Positions 24,125 through 36,116 of a stretch of DNA of 64,000 nucleotides are shown here, one piece after another. A program made the translations under genes and the position numbers. The notes below the pieces were generated by a model. The model saw only the letters and a program-made list of their open reading frames with translations, was not told the origin of the DNA and did not search any database. The stretch's first letter is position 1. Every line of letters starts with the position of its first letter. The DNA is from Microplitis mediator (taxonomy: Eukaryota; Arthropoda; Insecta; Hymenoptera; Braconidae): NCBI RefSeq assembly GCF_029852145.1, contig NC_079979.1, positions 6,300,501 to 6,364,500 on the forward strand, given 5' to 3'.

Positions 24125-24205
24125 CATTTAAATATAGTGGCAACCTAAACATACAAACATGCAAATAACCTTCTTAATAAGACAATTTATAGATAAATAA
24201 AAAGA
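24125..24205 (-). mobile_element. SINE family S1, tail fragment
   Basis: Repeats the S1 tail (TTTAAATATAGTGGCAACCT to ATTTATAGATAAAT) without the tRNA-like head: a 5'-truncated copy directly beside the fuller one. Confidence 0.65.
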
Positions 24206-24996
24206 GGGTCCAAACACACCAATAGACATGAAGACAAATTGACGTAATCTGAATGACAAATAATGATAATCGAAATTTAAATAGTGATTCATTTTTTTAA
24301 AAATACTATTCATATTATATTACAATGAAATTGTCCGAGAATAAAATTGTAATACAAATTATATGTTGTAAAGGAAAAAAAAATAAAAATTTTACATTTT
24401 ATCTATAATGTAATCACTTATTTACTTTGGATTAATAATTTGTGACAAACAATTTTGTTTCACTAATTTTTAATTTTATTATAATAACGTTTTATTATAA
24501 TAACATCTGAAATAGAAAAAAAAAATTGTCAATTTTCAATCCTAATTAATCAAATAGAAAACAAATATTTTATGTTTAGAATGCAAGCTCTTAAATACCG
24601 CATGTTACACTATTTTTTATCTGGAAATGAATTGTTTTCTCAAATAATTTATTTATGTTGATTGAATTTAAGTTTTATCATCCCGATCGTCAGAATTTAG
24701 GACTATTTTTTTATCGCGGATTAAAATGGTACATCTCCTGTAAAGTTAGTGCGCACGCGTAAAATTGAAAGTTTCGATGGTGGGGGTGAAACCATGGTGG
24801 GGATGTAATCCCAAACTATCGTTGGGACAACTATAATATATGGAAGCACTATTTTACGATAAATCTACTGTCATATTTTTTTATTTAAAATTGTATATGT
24901 TTATTTAATTTACTCACTACTATAATAAACTTATACTCACTTTAACAAATTATAAATTGAAAACTTAATCATGAGTATAAAATATACTCATCTTAT
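24206..24996. other. AT-rich spacer, nothing recognised
   Basis: No significant ORF or repeat. One GC-richer patch at 24740-24830 contains GATGGTGGGGGTGAAACCAT, without a clear identity. Confidence 0.4.
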
Positions 24997-25270
24997 CAGT
25001 TGCAAAGTTAATGCTGACTGTAAAATACACTAGTGCTGTCAGACGCAATCTTAATGCTGACTGCAAATGTATTGCATACCTAGGCCAGTAAAAAGGAAAG
25101 CCTCAGAACACATGTTTGTCAGCCTCGGCCAACAATCATACGTGTCCTGAGACTTTCCTTGTTTTACTGGACTAGGTGTGTAATATACTATTGTTCCATC
25201 AGTCGCAAATATAATGCTGGCTATAAAATACACTAATGTTATCAGTCGCAATTTTAATGCTGACCGTCAA
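24997..25270. repeat. 43-bp tandem repeat interrupted by a 100-bp hairpin
   Basis: Units of the form CAGTCGCAATTTTAATGCTG plus ACTGTAAAATACACTA occur at about 24997, 25040, 25199 and 25243. The second unit is broken after GCAAATGTATTGCAT by the inverted-repeat insert at 25078-25177. Confidence 0.7.
25078..25177. mobile_element. Hairpin mini-element inside the 43-bp tandem repeat
   Basis: ACCTAGGCCAGTAAAAAGG with AAGCCTCAGAACAC on the left is mirrored by GTGTCCTGAGACTTTCC and TTTTACTGGACTAGGT on the right, giving about 36-bp arms and a short loop. Its position within a tandem unit marks it as an insertion. No ORF. Confidence 0.65.
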
Positions 25271-26100
25271 ATAATTTTATTTGTCATGGAGAATAATAAT
25301 ATTATTTGTTCAGTCACAAGCTTAATCATTTTGAAAAGCTTCGTGTACTTTCGCTACGTACGGGAGCAGCCGATCTCGCTACTGACCTGAATGGCAGAAT
25401 AGTGCCGGGTTACTCGCTATATGGGCCCGACGCTTGTAATTATTTGCTCATGACCGTGTCAAAACGGCATGAGAACCCGCTACCAGCCGGCCAATCGAAT
25501 AATTTGTCTTATATCAGCGTGCTCGGCAGCCAATAAGGGAATTGGCTGTTAACTACTTCCGGTTAGCGCGCTTTTAAGCCAAGGGAATATTCGTCTTATG
25601 CAGCAATGCTGCCATGTCAGCACCGAGTGCAAACGCCGGCTCAACATCGCTCAAGCCAGGATCGACTTGGTAGATCGATCAGTACAAAGCTATCCGTTTA
25701 ATCGCTTTGCTCAACATACATTATCTCTTGTGTGATATAATTCAGAACCGCTACGCTAAATCCTCTCAATAATCAGACAGTACAATAAGGCTGCTATTTA
25801 TTGAGTAGAAATTGATTGTTACTTGCACATAATTAATTATCGCGTCATTAACTGCTATCGACCACGTGTCGATTTTATACGTGATTCATTATCGCGTATC
25901 AATTAAGTCGCATTCGCTATAAGTATTTAGTTCTTACAATTTTAAGTGTAATTAGTTTGAATAAATATCCAAATTCTTTATTGATAAAATCTGTGAAATT
26001 TTTAATTGTTTAAAAATCCTCACGCCCAAACCAGATCCCCTTAGTTTATTCGCTCATTTTACATTATTATTCATCTGAACTAATATAGCTACAATCATCC
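25271..26100 (+). mobile_element. LTR-like or promoter-like GC-richer segment
   Basis: A distinct GC-richer block (about 25310-25780) is followed by AT-rich sequence with an AATAAAT near 25958. The only frame (25306-25536) lacks a domain. The pattern (GC-rich U3-like part, then polyadenylation-like signal) suits an LTR, but no second copy or exact end is visible here. Confidence 0.25.
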
Positions 26101-26292
26101 TGTTACTCACTCAATGAAATATATTCATCATACTCTAAATCGTTCTCATTGTTATCAGCATAATCATTGAATGAATTATTTATATTATCATTATCATCGC
26201 AATCGATATCAACAATAATGGTATCATTTTCATTGACAGTTGCAATATCATTTTGCTTATCGGATGTACTACTTTTATGTTCATTATTGTTT

Positions 26293-27371
26293 TCACTTTA
26301 TGATTATCTGTTTGAGCTTTTCGGAGACGAACAATGGGCCTAAAGAAAACCATTGTTGTATTCTTTTTTCACCGTGAAAAAATTGTTGAAGAGCCTCATT
26401 AGCTTCATTGTGTACACTTGGTCGTTCCTGAGGCTTATCAACGTTTACGTTAGAATTTCCCGATTTATTATAAAGTAATGTTGGATGTTTCAACTCGGAA
26501 ACTAAATATTTCCAGTAAAGTCATTTAAACGAGGAAACATAGTTTCAGTGTAAATTTTTTGGTCATAATCAATTTGTAGATTAAGTGAAACTTTTAGTGC
26601 TCATATAGATAAAATACACCATTTTCGTTTTGTTATATGTAGCTGACCTTAAACTTGATGATAGTATGGACTAATTGTTTTTAAATTATTTGGATCGTTA
26701 TTTTTCAAACGTTCTTTCGACCATCTGCAGCCTTTTTTGATAGCTTCTACAGGTTCCATTACTCTTAGAGAATAAGGACATTTAATTTTTACGATTTTAT
26801 CTTCACCTACTAATACATCCGGAGAAGCGCATAATCCTTAAATGGTATCATCAATGAATAGTCCGCAAGGTTCAATCACAATATAAAAATTTTCTTCAAG
26901 ACTTCTTCAAGAGCATTAGCTTCATTTGTTCGACCATAAATAAGCACTGGATGCATGTTATCATGCGATGGATATAAAATTGATTGAACAACTTTAATTT
27001 TAGTTTTATCCGTTTCAGACTTGCACACATCTTTAAAATTTGACGCAGTCAAAAATGATCAACGAGTTGTAAGCCATTTTTCGGGTTTAAATTGTTCTAC
27101 AGTCTCGCGTTCTATGCTAACGCAATCATTCTGTACTAATTTATTTTTATGACTATTCAATAACTTCTGAAACTGATCAGGAGTAATTGCGATACCAGCA
27201 CTAGGTCCATAATAGCAGTCATGAGTATTGAACTTAGTATTACAATACCGGGTTTGGTGTTCTTTTTCAACATACCGAAGATGGTTATTTTCAACTTTCT
27301 TTTTTCTTTCGCCAATACTCGTTCGGGAACAATTTTCTCCCACACTTTTTATGTGGCACTCATAGTGGTCT
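26293..27371 (-). pseudogene. YqaJ-like nuclease (viral-recombinase/exonuclease fold), inactivated
   Basis: The minus strand encodes, in one main frame from near 27371, THDCYYGPSAG (about 27210), then TASNFKDVC, HPVLIYGRTNEANALEE, a GLFIDD motif, CASPDVLVGEDKIVKIKCP (about 26765-26840) and YYHQV*GQLHITKRK (about 26645-26670). This is the conserved order of the YqaJ domain, a PD-(D/E)XK-type nuclease often found in insect genomes as part of mobile elements. Stops interrupt it near 27057, 26838 and 26655. The catalytic Glu of the usual E-x-K is Lys here (KIKCPYS), and frameshifts occur, so it cannot be active. A MITE abuts its upstream end. The tail frame at 26293-26493 is downstream sequence of unknown identity. 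Confidence 0.72.
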
Positions 27372-27373
27372 TA

Positions 27374-27536
27374 CTCTCTAAACATAAATTAGTGGAAATT
27401 TCAAATCAGTGAATTCCAATATTCACATATTCATTTAGTGAATATTCACTAATTCTGTGTGGTACGATTGTAGCATTGACAATTAGTGAATATTCACTTA
27501 AAATTAGTGAAAAATCACTAATTCATATTTAGAGAG
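27374..27536. mobile_element. 163-bp MITE with TA duplication
   Basis: Terminal inverted repeats start CTCTCTAAA(C/T)AT(A/G)AATTAGTG and are flanked by TA at 27372-27373 and 27537-27538. The interior has nested AGTGAATATTCACT palindromes. No ORF. It lies just upstream of the YqaJ remnant, where an open frame resumes beyond it, so it probably interrupts that gene. Confidence 0.82.
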
Positions 27537-29499
27537 TACTGTTAAACTGTGTCACACCGAATGCTACCCGTTCAGTATACATACCTAGCTTACAATTGAC
27601 GACGCGCTTACCATTATTCTTCGATGTAATCACATTATTTACGTTTTCGGCATGGTTATTTATTTATTTATTTATTTATTAGATCATGAAGCAATTGCTC
27701 CCTATGATTACATGTCAAAAGAATAATACAGCTAGTTACTAAGTATAATCTTAATTATATAAAACATGTATATTTATTATAATTATTATAGTAGTTTTTG
27801 GACATTTTCTCACATTTATAATATTTTCACTCAATAGTTCACTCATAAATTCAATTATTTTCAATCAAATTGAATTAAATACTAGCCAACTACTTCATTT
27901 TTCTCTACATCTAATAGATATAAGTAACAACGATTACGGAACTCATCTAATGTCTCAACCGAGGTGATCTCAAACGGAAGTGAGTTCCAGAAATTGCAAC
28001 CAGTAATAATGAACGACCTTTGATAAGATGTTGTACGTGCAAACGGAACTTGAAGAGTTTCTGCTTTCGTATAAACGCATTTAGAAGCAATATTTGTTTT
28101 AAGCACAAGCTGACCATCGAATAGACCTGGTCTAAGAAGACACAGAGACTTCTAAAATTCACATGCGATTAATTGTAACCTGCGGTTTTGTAGTTTAAGC
28201 TATCTGAGGTGTCGCCTATGTCGTGATATATGCTTATGACTTCTAATGCGTAACACAAAATGAACGCAGTTATTTATTGACACAAGTAACAACGTTTTAA
28301 GATAATACGTTAAATTCGTTAATACGCAAGCACAATAGTCATAAATAGGCAATACTAGTCCTGTTACTAGCTTACGTTTCAACGGCATACTTAAGTTCGT
28401 GTCATTCATTCGGATTCTGTACAGCGTATAGGCAGAACGTTTCTTAATACTAGATATTCGTAAATACCACGAAAGTGTGCTGTCAAATATTACTTCTAAA
28501 TATTTAAAAGAGTTAACAATTTCAATTAACTCACTATTTAAATGTAATTTAAGGTTATTTACATTTACATTTAATCTAAAAGCATTAATTGCGCTACCGA
28601 CTATCATGGCTTTAGTTTTCGATCTGTTCAAATTAAGTTTATTTTCAGAGCGCCAATTAACTATGCGCTGAATATCATCATTTACGCACTTTAAACATTC
28701 ATTTAAATTGTTAATTTTACAGCACAAATAAATGAAAAGGTCATCAACGTATAGTAGGTACGAACAATAATTGAGACTCTTTGATAGATCATTTATAAAT
28801 ATCGCAAAGAGTAGCGGGCCTAGAACACTGCCTTGTGGAACGCCTGAATTTATATTAGCCTACTCTGATTTATTCTTATTAACAAAAACAGATTGAGATC
28901 TACCTGTAGGATAGGAATGAAGCCACTCAACAGTATTGATTGAGAAGCCAAGCTCTATAAGCTATAATACTAATAATAAATGATCAGCATTATCGAATGC
29001 CTTTGTAAAATAAAAAAACACTGCAATAGTGATTTCACCTCCATCCATTTCTAGTCTAATATCATCAGCGAACCTAAGAACAGCAGTTTGTGTCCCCATG
29101 CCTTCTTTAAAACTAGTTTGTCTATTATCTATTGTCTATTAAGAACAAATTGTGTTCTAAAAGATATTTTATTACTTGATTATGAACTATTCGTTCTAAT
29201 GCTTTTGATAAGGCACAAACGGAAGATATGGGGCGGTAATCTGATGGTGACAATGGATGTCGTACCTTTGGTAGAGGTTAAATTAAAGATAATTTTCATA
29301 ATGACGGATAAACACATTCATTAATCGAAATATTAAACAACTCAACAATAAATGGCGCAAAAATATTTAAAAGTACTTTAGACACTTTAATAGAGATACC
29401 ATCAACTTCTTTGGCATTAGTACTAATACGATTAATCGCACTTTTTACACTACAAATATCTGTCTTGTAACGGGGTATATTTGAATTACCGCGTTCAAA

Positions 29500-30795
29500 T
29501 TAAATCAAAATAAAATCTATTGTTCACACTGTCGATATAGTTGCAATACCACCCAGGGTTATCTGGGTAGGTTGCGACTAGTCGACCGGGGAGTAAAAAT
29601 TGGAGGCTCGTCTGTCAGTCCCCAATTAGCGTTAAGTAGGAGTGACTGATGACCGAAGACGCCCGAAGTAAGAAAAGTAAGAGTGCACAGCTGAATAGAC
29701 GCCACCAACAGACACTGTAATTAAGTCTCAGGTGAAGGAGAGAGCGAGGATTTTGAGGCGAGAGAAACAGAGAGAGAGGACGAATACAGGATGGAACAAG
29801 ACACAATAAAACACTGAAGAGACGGACAAAGAAAAATATCAAAACCCAGGACCAGATACCAGACGAACAATACGGCGAGGACAGATCAGCGGAAAATTTA
29901 ATTGTTGTAGAGGTATTCATATAAATTTATTCCAGGCAGGAAGCCGGAAAAATTTATTAAGTATTTAGTCGTACGTCCGGTATCGTCGCGTCATAATCAA
30001 AACTCGAAAATTAATTCAAGTAATTTGGAAAAATAAAATTTATAAATTGGCTAGAATTAAATTAGATAAATTAATTAGACTAATTAACTCCAGGCAGGTT
30101 GCTGGAGCTTTGGTATAGTAAAATATTTACAGGCAGGTTGCCGAAAATGTTCTAGTAGTTTCCAGGTGGATCGTGCAACCCACGCACCGGAAATTATCGA
30201 ATCTAGTCAATAATCGAGTCGATAAAATTAATTTAAATTAATTAATTAATAAGATAAATAAATTTGAATAAAATCAAAATAAGAAAGTTAGTGTCTCGGT
30301 AATAATTATAAAGTCCGTGGTCAAGGTCACCGGTTGTGACGAGTCAAATTTAAAATTAATGAAAATTAATTTAAATAAAATAATTAATTAAATAAATAAA
30401 ATAAAGTGAGTAAGAAAGAAAAATAAATAATTTGAAAAAGAAATTTAAGAATCAAACGCGGTAATAAAATATTTGAGGAAACCTTGGAGGAATGAGGTGC
30501 TGACAAGAGTTTTGAAAAGGTGACGGAATCGCGCAAGTTAGTGAAACAAAGTGAAAATAAAGACCGTAAAGGAATTAAGGAGTAATTAAAAATAAATAAA
30601 TAATTTAATTGAATTAATCTCTTTAAATAAAATATTTAATTAGTTAAATTATTTACATAGTGAAAAAATTGTGGCGGGAAAGTAGTAGATGGCAGGACGC
30701 CATTTAGTTTAAATTCAGTATGAGTGTGTGATATGCCAGAGGTAATTGGCTATATTTTAAGATAGTGCGGGTTATAAAATAAAATTAGTTTTAAG
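29500..30795. mobile_element. LTR-like insertion within the LINE RT region
   Basis: Unrelated DNA interrupts ORF2 here. It has three AGGCAGG(T/A)(T/A)GCCGG-like repeats (29932, 30092, 30131) and AT-rich TTAATTAATTAATAAGATAA tracts, and no gag/pol. TTAAATCAA occurs at both edges (about 29500 and 30814) as a possible duplication, but LINE sequence is also missing there, so the boundaries are approximate. The 101-codon minus frame at 29615-29920 is low-complexity and not convincing. Confidence 0.4.
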
Positions 30796-31563
30796 TGAAT
30801 TATTGCGGGTTTAAATCAATCTCTCTCCAGAAAATTTTTGTATTACCGTGAACATCAAATTTCGATTGTAAATGATCGTTTTTCGCTGCTGCGATTCTTC
30901 GTTTAAATTCTCCACGTAAACAAACATATCTTGCAAATAAGTTCTGAGACTTATTACGCTTTGCTAAACGATAGCCGGCATCTCTTTCCTTTTTTAGTGC
31001 ACGTAAATCGGGAGTCAACCACGGAATTGGCAGCCGATTAACAGTAAACGTTTTTACAGGAGAAGTGGGATCTAGTACATCACTCACCATTAAGTTAAAG
31101 GCAGACAGCTTTATGTTGATGTCAGACTGGTTATTGAAAGAAGTTAGATCATACGTTGATAAAAAATTGGCTGCTACATCACTATCAATATTCTTCATGG
31201 ATCTGCAGGTTATAGTTTCAGGTGTATTACTTAATGCTTCAAATTTGATGGTTAAATATGTAAGATCATGTCCCGACAAGAGCAGATTGTCCCCAAGTAG
31301 ATAGCATTGAAAGATCACTTACAGCAAAAATATCAATCCAAGTGTCTGACGTTTTTGTATGATGCGTAGGCTTTATAGAAACAATTTGAAGTCCCTGTGA
31401 TGCGAAGAATTCCATCAAGTTAATCGAATCTTGAGTTCGTAGTAATAAATTTGTATTAAAATCCCCACACATTTAAACTTGTATTGCTTCATGTAAGTGA
31501 TTAGCTCATTTTGGAAAATATATAAATCATCAGCTCTCTGTGGCCTATAAATAACACCAACTA

Positions 31564-32580
31564 CCCGAGTAAAAACGTAAAATAGCCGCAACACCGCTGC
31601 AACAGCATCGCACGGGTTCTCAATGCTCGCAACACCGCCGCAGCAACAAATTTGCAATAAAATAGTAAAATTATAATTTCCGCAACATCGCCGCATCATG
31701 ATAGCACTATATTAATATTTTCTAAAAAAACTTTCCAAATTCCGCAATACCACCGCAACACCGCTGCAACAAGTTTATAATGAAATAAAATTATGATTAC
31801 CGCAACACCGCCGCATCACAGCCGCAACACTCGACAAACGAATTGTATATATTATCATGTTTGAAATAATTTTCTAAGTCGCATACCATCACTGGTTTCA
31901 AAAGTGATATATTCTTTTAATCTCATATAACACAAGTAAACTTTGTAGTCACTGTCACTGGCGTAGCCTAGTCGTTAAAGCGTCGGTCTTTCGTTCGTAA
32001 GGTCCCAGGTTCGAATCTCACTAAAGCGTGTGCAGTCGGTTGATAATTCTAGCGTTTCTTCCCTAAATTAAAAATTTCTACTCGGTTAAAAATGAAATTT
32101 ACCACAAATCTGATAACTCCCGCATCACAAAAATGATTAAACAAAAAAAAAGAAAAAAAAAATACAGACATTGCGTAACTCTTTTTTTTTTATTTCAGGA
32201 CATAGCTATGTATATATTGAAAATTTTAATATATGGCCATATATAATTCTCTTTTTCCGAACGATTAAATAAGTATTTGGTATATACAATTATTTCTATT
32301 TTATTCAATCAATTAAAGTAATAATAATAATAATAAATATTTTCACCCGGGGCCGCTGTGTTGCGGCAGAGATTTTAATAAAATTTCGATAGAGTGCAGC
32401 TGTATTGCGGCGGTGTTGCAGCGACGGTTCAGATTAAAATAAACAGCGTGCGGCTATGACGGCAAAGAATAAAAATTTAGCGTGCGGCGATTTTGTCCTA
32501 CAAACGGCTGTGGTGCAGCGGTGTTGCGGCAGAAGATGAAAATTTAATTTTTTATACGTCACATTTTATTTTTACTCGGG
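31564..32580. mobile_element. Non-autonomous element with CCGCAACACCGC subterminal repeats
   Basis: The ends are CCCGAGTAAAA and TTTTACTCGGG. Next to each lie several copies of CCGCAACACCGCTGCAAC in direct and inverted order (31580-31840 left; 32350-32535 right, as GTTGCGGCGGTGTTGC-like text). It splits a LINE endonuclease reading frame between a QPKT-like and a VVGVIYRPQ segment, which locates the ends well. The junction suggests a TA target, but one copy appears altered. The interior carries a SINE at 31960-32050. Its design parallels 560-1728. Confidence 0.72.
31960..32050 (+). mobile_element. tRNA-derived SINE head (family S2)
   Basis: GGCGTAGCCTAGTCGTTAAA (A-box-like) and CCAGGTTCGAATCTCAC (B-box, GGTTCGAATC) are spaced as in a tRNA. 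The sequence continues into non-tRNA text without an acceptor-stem match. It is a SINE nested inside the CCGCAACACC element. Confidence 0.6.
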
Positions 32581-34018
32581 AGCGTTTTTGGTTGTCTCGA
32601 GTTCCAAAACTCAGCACTGAGAAATTCAGGAACGCCATCTTCTTGGAGTGACATCGATGAAGTTAGTATACGTGCCGACAATCCATCACGAACAAATAAA
32701 GCAACTCTTCCTCCAACTCGTCCACGTCGATCAACACGTAGTACCGTATATGATGGTAAAACTATCTGTGGATCAATTATTGCGTTATTTAGCCATGACT
32801 CTGTAACAGCAATTAAGTTATACGGATTTTTATGAAAACAGTCTCTAAATTCATCTATGTGAGATGCTAATGATTGAGCGTTGAGACAGCTAATATTGAT
32901 AATAGGATTTAATTGTAATCCCGGAGAATTTGTTCTGAGTGAAGTAACTACTATAGGAGAATTCAAAGTTAATGTCGGAAAAACATTAAAGATTTATTTG
33001 AGATAGATCTGTTGCTGAGCAAGATCACATCGAGTGGAAACCCCTTTTCCACTTGATTATTAATTCAGGTATGAATATCTTTTCATGAAGTATTTACTAT
33101 GAATAATTAATTCCTAAAATAGTTTTTGAAAATTTTCATTTTAACATTTTTTTTTTTATTGAAAATTTTTAAGACTTTTAATTAAAAAATCAATAAATAA
33201 AAGGCTATAAAAGATATTTTAATGAAACTTTCAGGATTCATAGTTCAATAGTTGTACTTTATTATTATATATAAAAGTTCAAATTATTTATTGATTTTCA
33301 TATTGTTAATTAACTTTTAAGTTAACAAATGAAAATTTCAATGACTTCTTCATTAAAAAACAAAATTTTGTTTTTCTTGGTATTATGCATTAAACATCAA
33401 AGTAACAGAATCCGCTAAAAATTTGAGTGCTCGCGAATAGAGTGAACAAAAAAAAATTTATTTATGACGGGCGGTGAGCGCTGTCGGTACGGCGCGCTGC
33501 TACGCGTCATTCACTTACCTTTCAATCTACTCAGTAATTGTAAATAAGAAGCAATACTGTATTTTTTTTAATAAAAATAATGTTATTTAATGAATAATTT
33601 TATTAAAACACATGACACAAAATTAATTATTTATGGTCTTAAATAATACTGTCAATTTTCAATTAATAAATGTAAACTTTACTAGTTATCCAACGTTATT
33701 CCATTGTTAGATAAAAAAAAAAATATTGCGTTCGGTTATTTTGATTTGTTATTTTTATACATATACGTAGATAACAAAAGAATATCACAAGCCGTTTTAG
33801 TTCAGTTGTTAAATCAGGTTATAAACACATCAGTGAATAAATTTCCAAAGTCAAGAATTTTTGTTTAATATTTGGGTCGAAAACCTGGAATTCCTGGTGA
33901 ATTATCAGTTAATAATTGTTCTCATGTCAATGCGCGTGAATCATCGAATTATGATATTGAAGATAATAAAAAAAAGACCCTTCTTTCCGATGTGATCCTG
34001 TCGACAACAAATTAAAAA

Positions 34019-35883
34019 TTGATAATGTTCATCAAAGTGTTATCAGAGATGGGTGAACCTCCAATCAAAGTGAAGCAACTACCAAACGCTACGGAATGTC
34101 AAAAAGCTCGAAAGAATGTTATGAATAGTGTAGTAAATGGTGATAACAATAAATTAAATAATGAGATTAATTCTAAAGATCTCATGCTTAATGATTTCAA
34201 ATCTGCTTTTAATAGTAAAAATTGTAGAGCTGAGAAAGTTCAAGTTTTGACCACGCTTCCTCCAGATTGGTCGATAAAAATGAGAAGGAGAGAATTTAAA
34301 GTTTCCGAACGAATGGTTAAATCGGCCAAAAAAATCAGGGAAGAAAGGGAATTCGCTTCACAGCCCACAATTGAAAAAGGAAAAACTTTAAAAAATGAAA
34401 CAATCGAGCGCATTAAAGCTTTTTATTTGTCGGATGATGTCACTCGCGTAATGTCCGGGATTAAAGATTATATACCGGTGATAGAAAACGGAATTAAAAT
34501 TCATAAACAAAAACGATTATTATTATTTAATATTCATGAGTTATACAACAAATTCGCAGAAGCTTTTCCCGACGAGAAGGTTGGACAAACAAAATTTCAA
34601 AATCTTCGTCCACACGAATGTATATCTGCTGGCAAGAGTGGTTCTCATAATGTGTGTGTGTGTTAAATTCATCAAAATATTAAACTACAGCTGAACGGAT
34701 TAAAAAATGAACTAAAAAAAAAAAGGGAACAATTTTATCAGAATTTTCGAATGATTTAATTAAAAGCTCTGTGTGCCAAGAATCGACACCATTGTGTTAT
34801 TTTTCTGACTGTACTAAATGCCCAGGAACTAATAACGTTATAAATAAATTGAAACTATTACTTGATAATCATGAAATTGATGAAATTACATACAGCCAAT
34901 AGAGAAGTACCGAGTGGTAAGGAAAACTTCTTTCAAAAAATAACTTTATTAGACTTTTAATAATGAAATAATTAGATTTAGTCCTTTTAAATTGTTCATT
35001 TTTTTTGTTGTTCGTTTTTTTTTTATTAATTAGATTTAATTAAACTGCTTGAAATTTACAGGACTGAAATAGTTGAAGAGAAGAATAACAAAGAAGATTA
35101 CTTTAATGATTTAAAACAAAAATGGCCTGAATTATTGAAACATGATTTTCTTGCAATAGCTCAGGCATCATATTTTACTGACAAGAAGTAATCCGTTGAG
35201 GATGGTGAATTTATTGTCCGTCTTGATTTTTTTGAAAATTATACTTTTTTTGTACAAGACGCAATCCAGTCTCATCATTGGGCTAACACTCAGGCTACAA
35301 TTCACCCTTATGTAGTTTATTATAGAGAAAATGAAAAAATAAAACATGAAAACTACGTAATAATTTCAGAAAAAGTTAGCCACGTCGCCGGTTCAGTTCA
35401 TTTTTTCAATTTTAAATTAATTAAATTCTTAAAAAATAAGTTCGGAGCAGATAAGGTTAAAAAAAATTACTATTTTTCGGACGGAGCTGCTTCTCAGTAC
35501 AAAAATAAGTGTAATTTTGCAAATTTAATAAATCATGAAAAATATTTTAATGTTGACGCAGAATGGAACTTTTCTGCGATATCTCACGGGAAAGAAGCAT
35601 GTGATAGTTTGGCAGGAAGTGTCAAAAGACAAGCTTTTCGTGCAAGTCTTCAGAGGGATAATGATAAGAACATCACTAATGGGATTTCATTGTTTGAATA
35701 GGCTTAAAAATCATTTTAAAAAGTTAATTTTTATTTCTGTTCTTAACAAGACCATGACGCTCATGAACAACAATATAAATCCCGGTATGAGCAATCTGTA
35801 ACAATTGAAAATACACGACAATATCATCATTATAAAACTTTAGATGATACATCACTCGAGTGCAAACTTTTTTTTCAAAGACA
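34019..35883 (+). pseudogene. Sola-like transposase, broken by stops
   Basis: The first open part (34019-34666) gives LPPDWSIKMRRREFKVSERM (a helix-turn-helix-like DNA-binding start), SRVM-like TRVMSGIKDYIPV, QKRLLLFNIHELYNKFAEAF, and KFQNLRPHECISAGKSGSHN ending in VCVC. A TAA then replaces the next residue before IHQNIKL. Further pieces follow: CYFSDCTKCPG (about 34790), EEKNNKEDYFNDLKQKWPEL (about 35080), VRLDFFENYTFFVQDAIQSH (35215-35275), YYFSDGAASQYKNKC (35470) and WNFSAISHGKEACDSLAGSV (35562-35620). The acidic positions in LDFFEN, SDGAAS and HGKEACD are candidate metal-binding residues. Internal stops near 34664, 34900 and 35190, and 35698 onwards, make it non-functional. An AT-rich gap at 34920-35040 may be an old intron. 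Confidence 0.72.
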
Positions 35884-36116
35884 TTAAAATCATTACAAAT
35901 GAAGTCTTTAAAAAAAAATAATGCAATACCGATAGATTTATGATTAAATTATATCTCATTTATTTTTTTCGTTTATTCAATAATAAAACAACCATTTTAT
36001 TAATTAATTTTATGTCATATGTTTTAATAAAATTATTCATTAAATAACATTATTTTTATTAAAAAAATACAGTATTGCATCTTATTTACAATTACTGAGT
36101 AGATTAAAAGGTAAGT

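Larger units (their letters stand above)
27882..32966 (-). pseudogene. LINE ORF2 (endonuclease + reverse transcriptase), broken
   Basis: From the 5' end (32966): NISCLNAQSLASHIDEF and LIAVTESWLN of the apurinic-type endonuclease, then an insertion at 31564-32580. It resumes with VVGVIYRPQ (about 31560), CGDFNTNLL (31450) and the end of the endonuclease, then a linker to WREIDL near 30805. After the 29.5-30.79 kb insertion the RT resumes: EVDGISIKVSKVL (about 29410), SDYRPISS (about 29245), GVPQGSVLGPLLF (about 28840) and YVDDLFIYL (about 28745). The ending NFWNSLPFEI lies near 27975. Multiple stops and frameshifts make it inactive. The family role is target-primed reverse transcription. Confidence 0.8.

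Noticed and set aside
31960..32030. Possible tRNA gene (plus strand)
   Set aside because: Box A and B fit, but there is no acceptor-stem pairing and it continues into non-tRNA sequence; classed as a SINE head.
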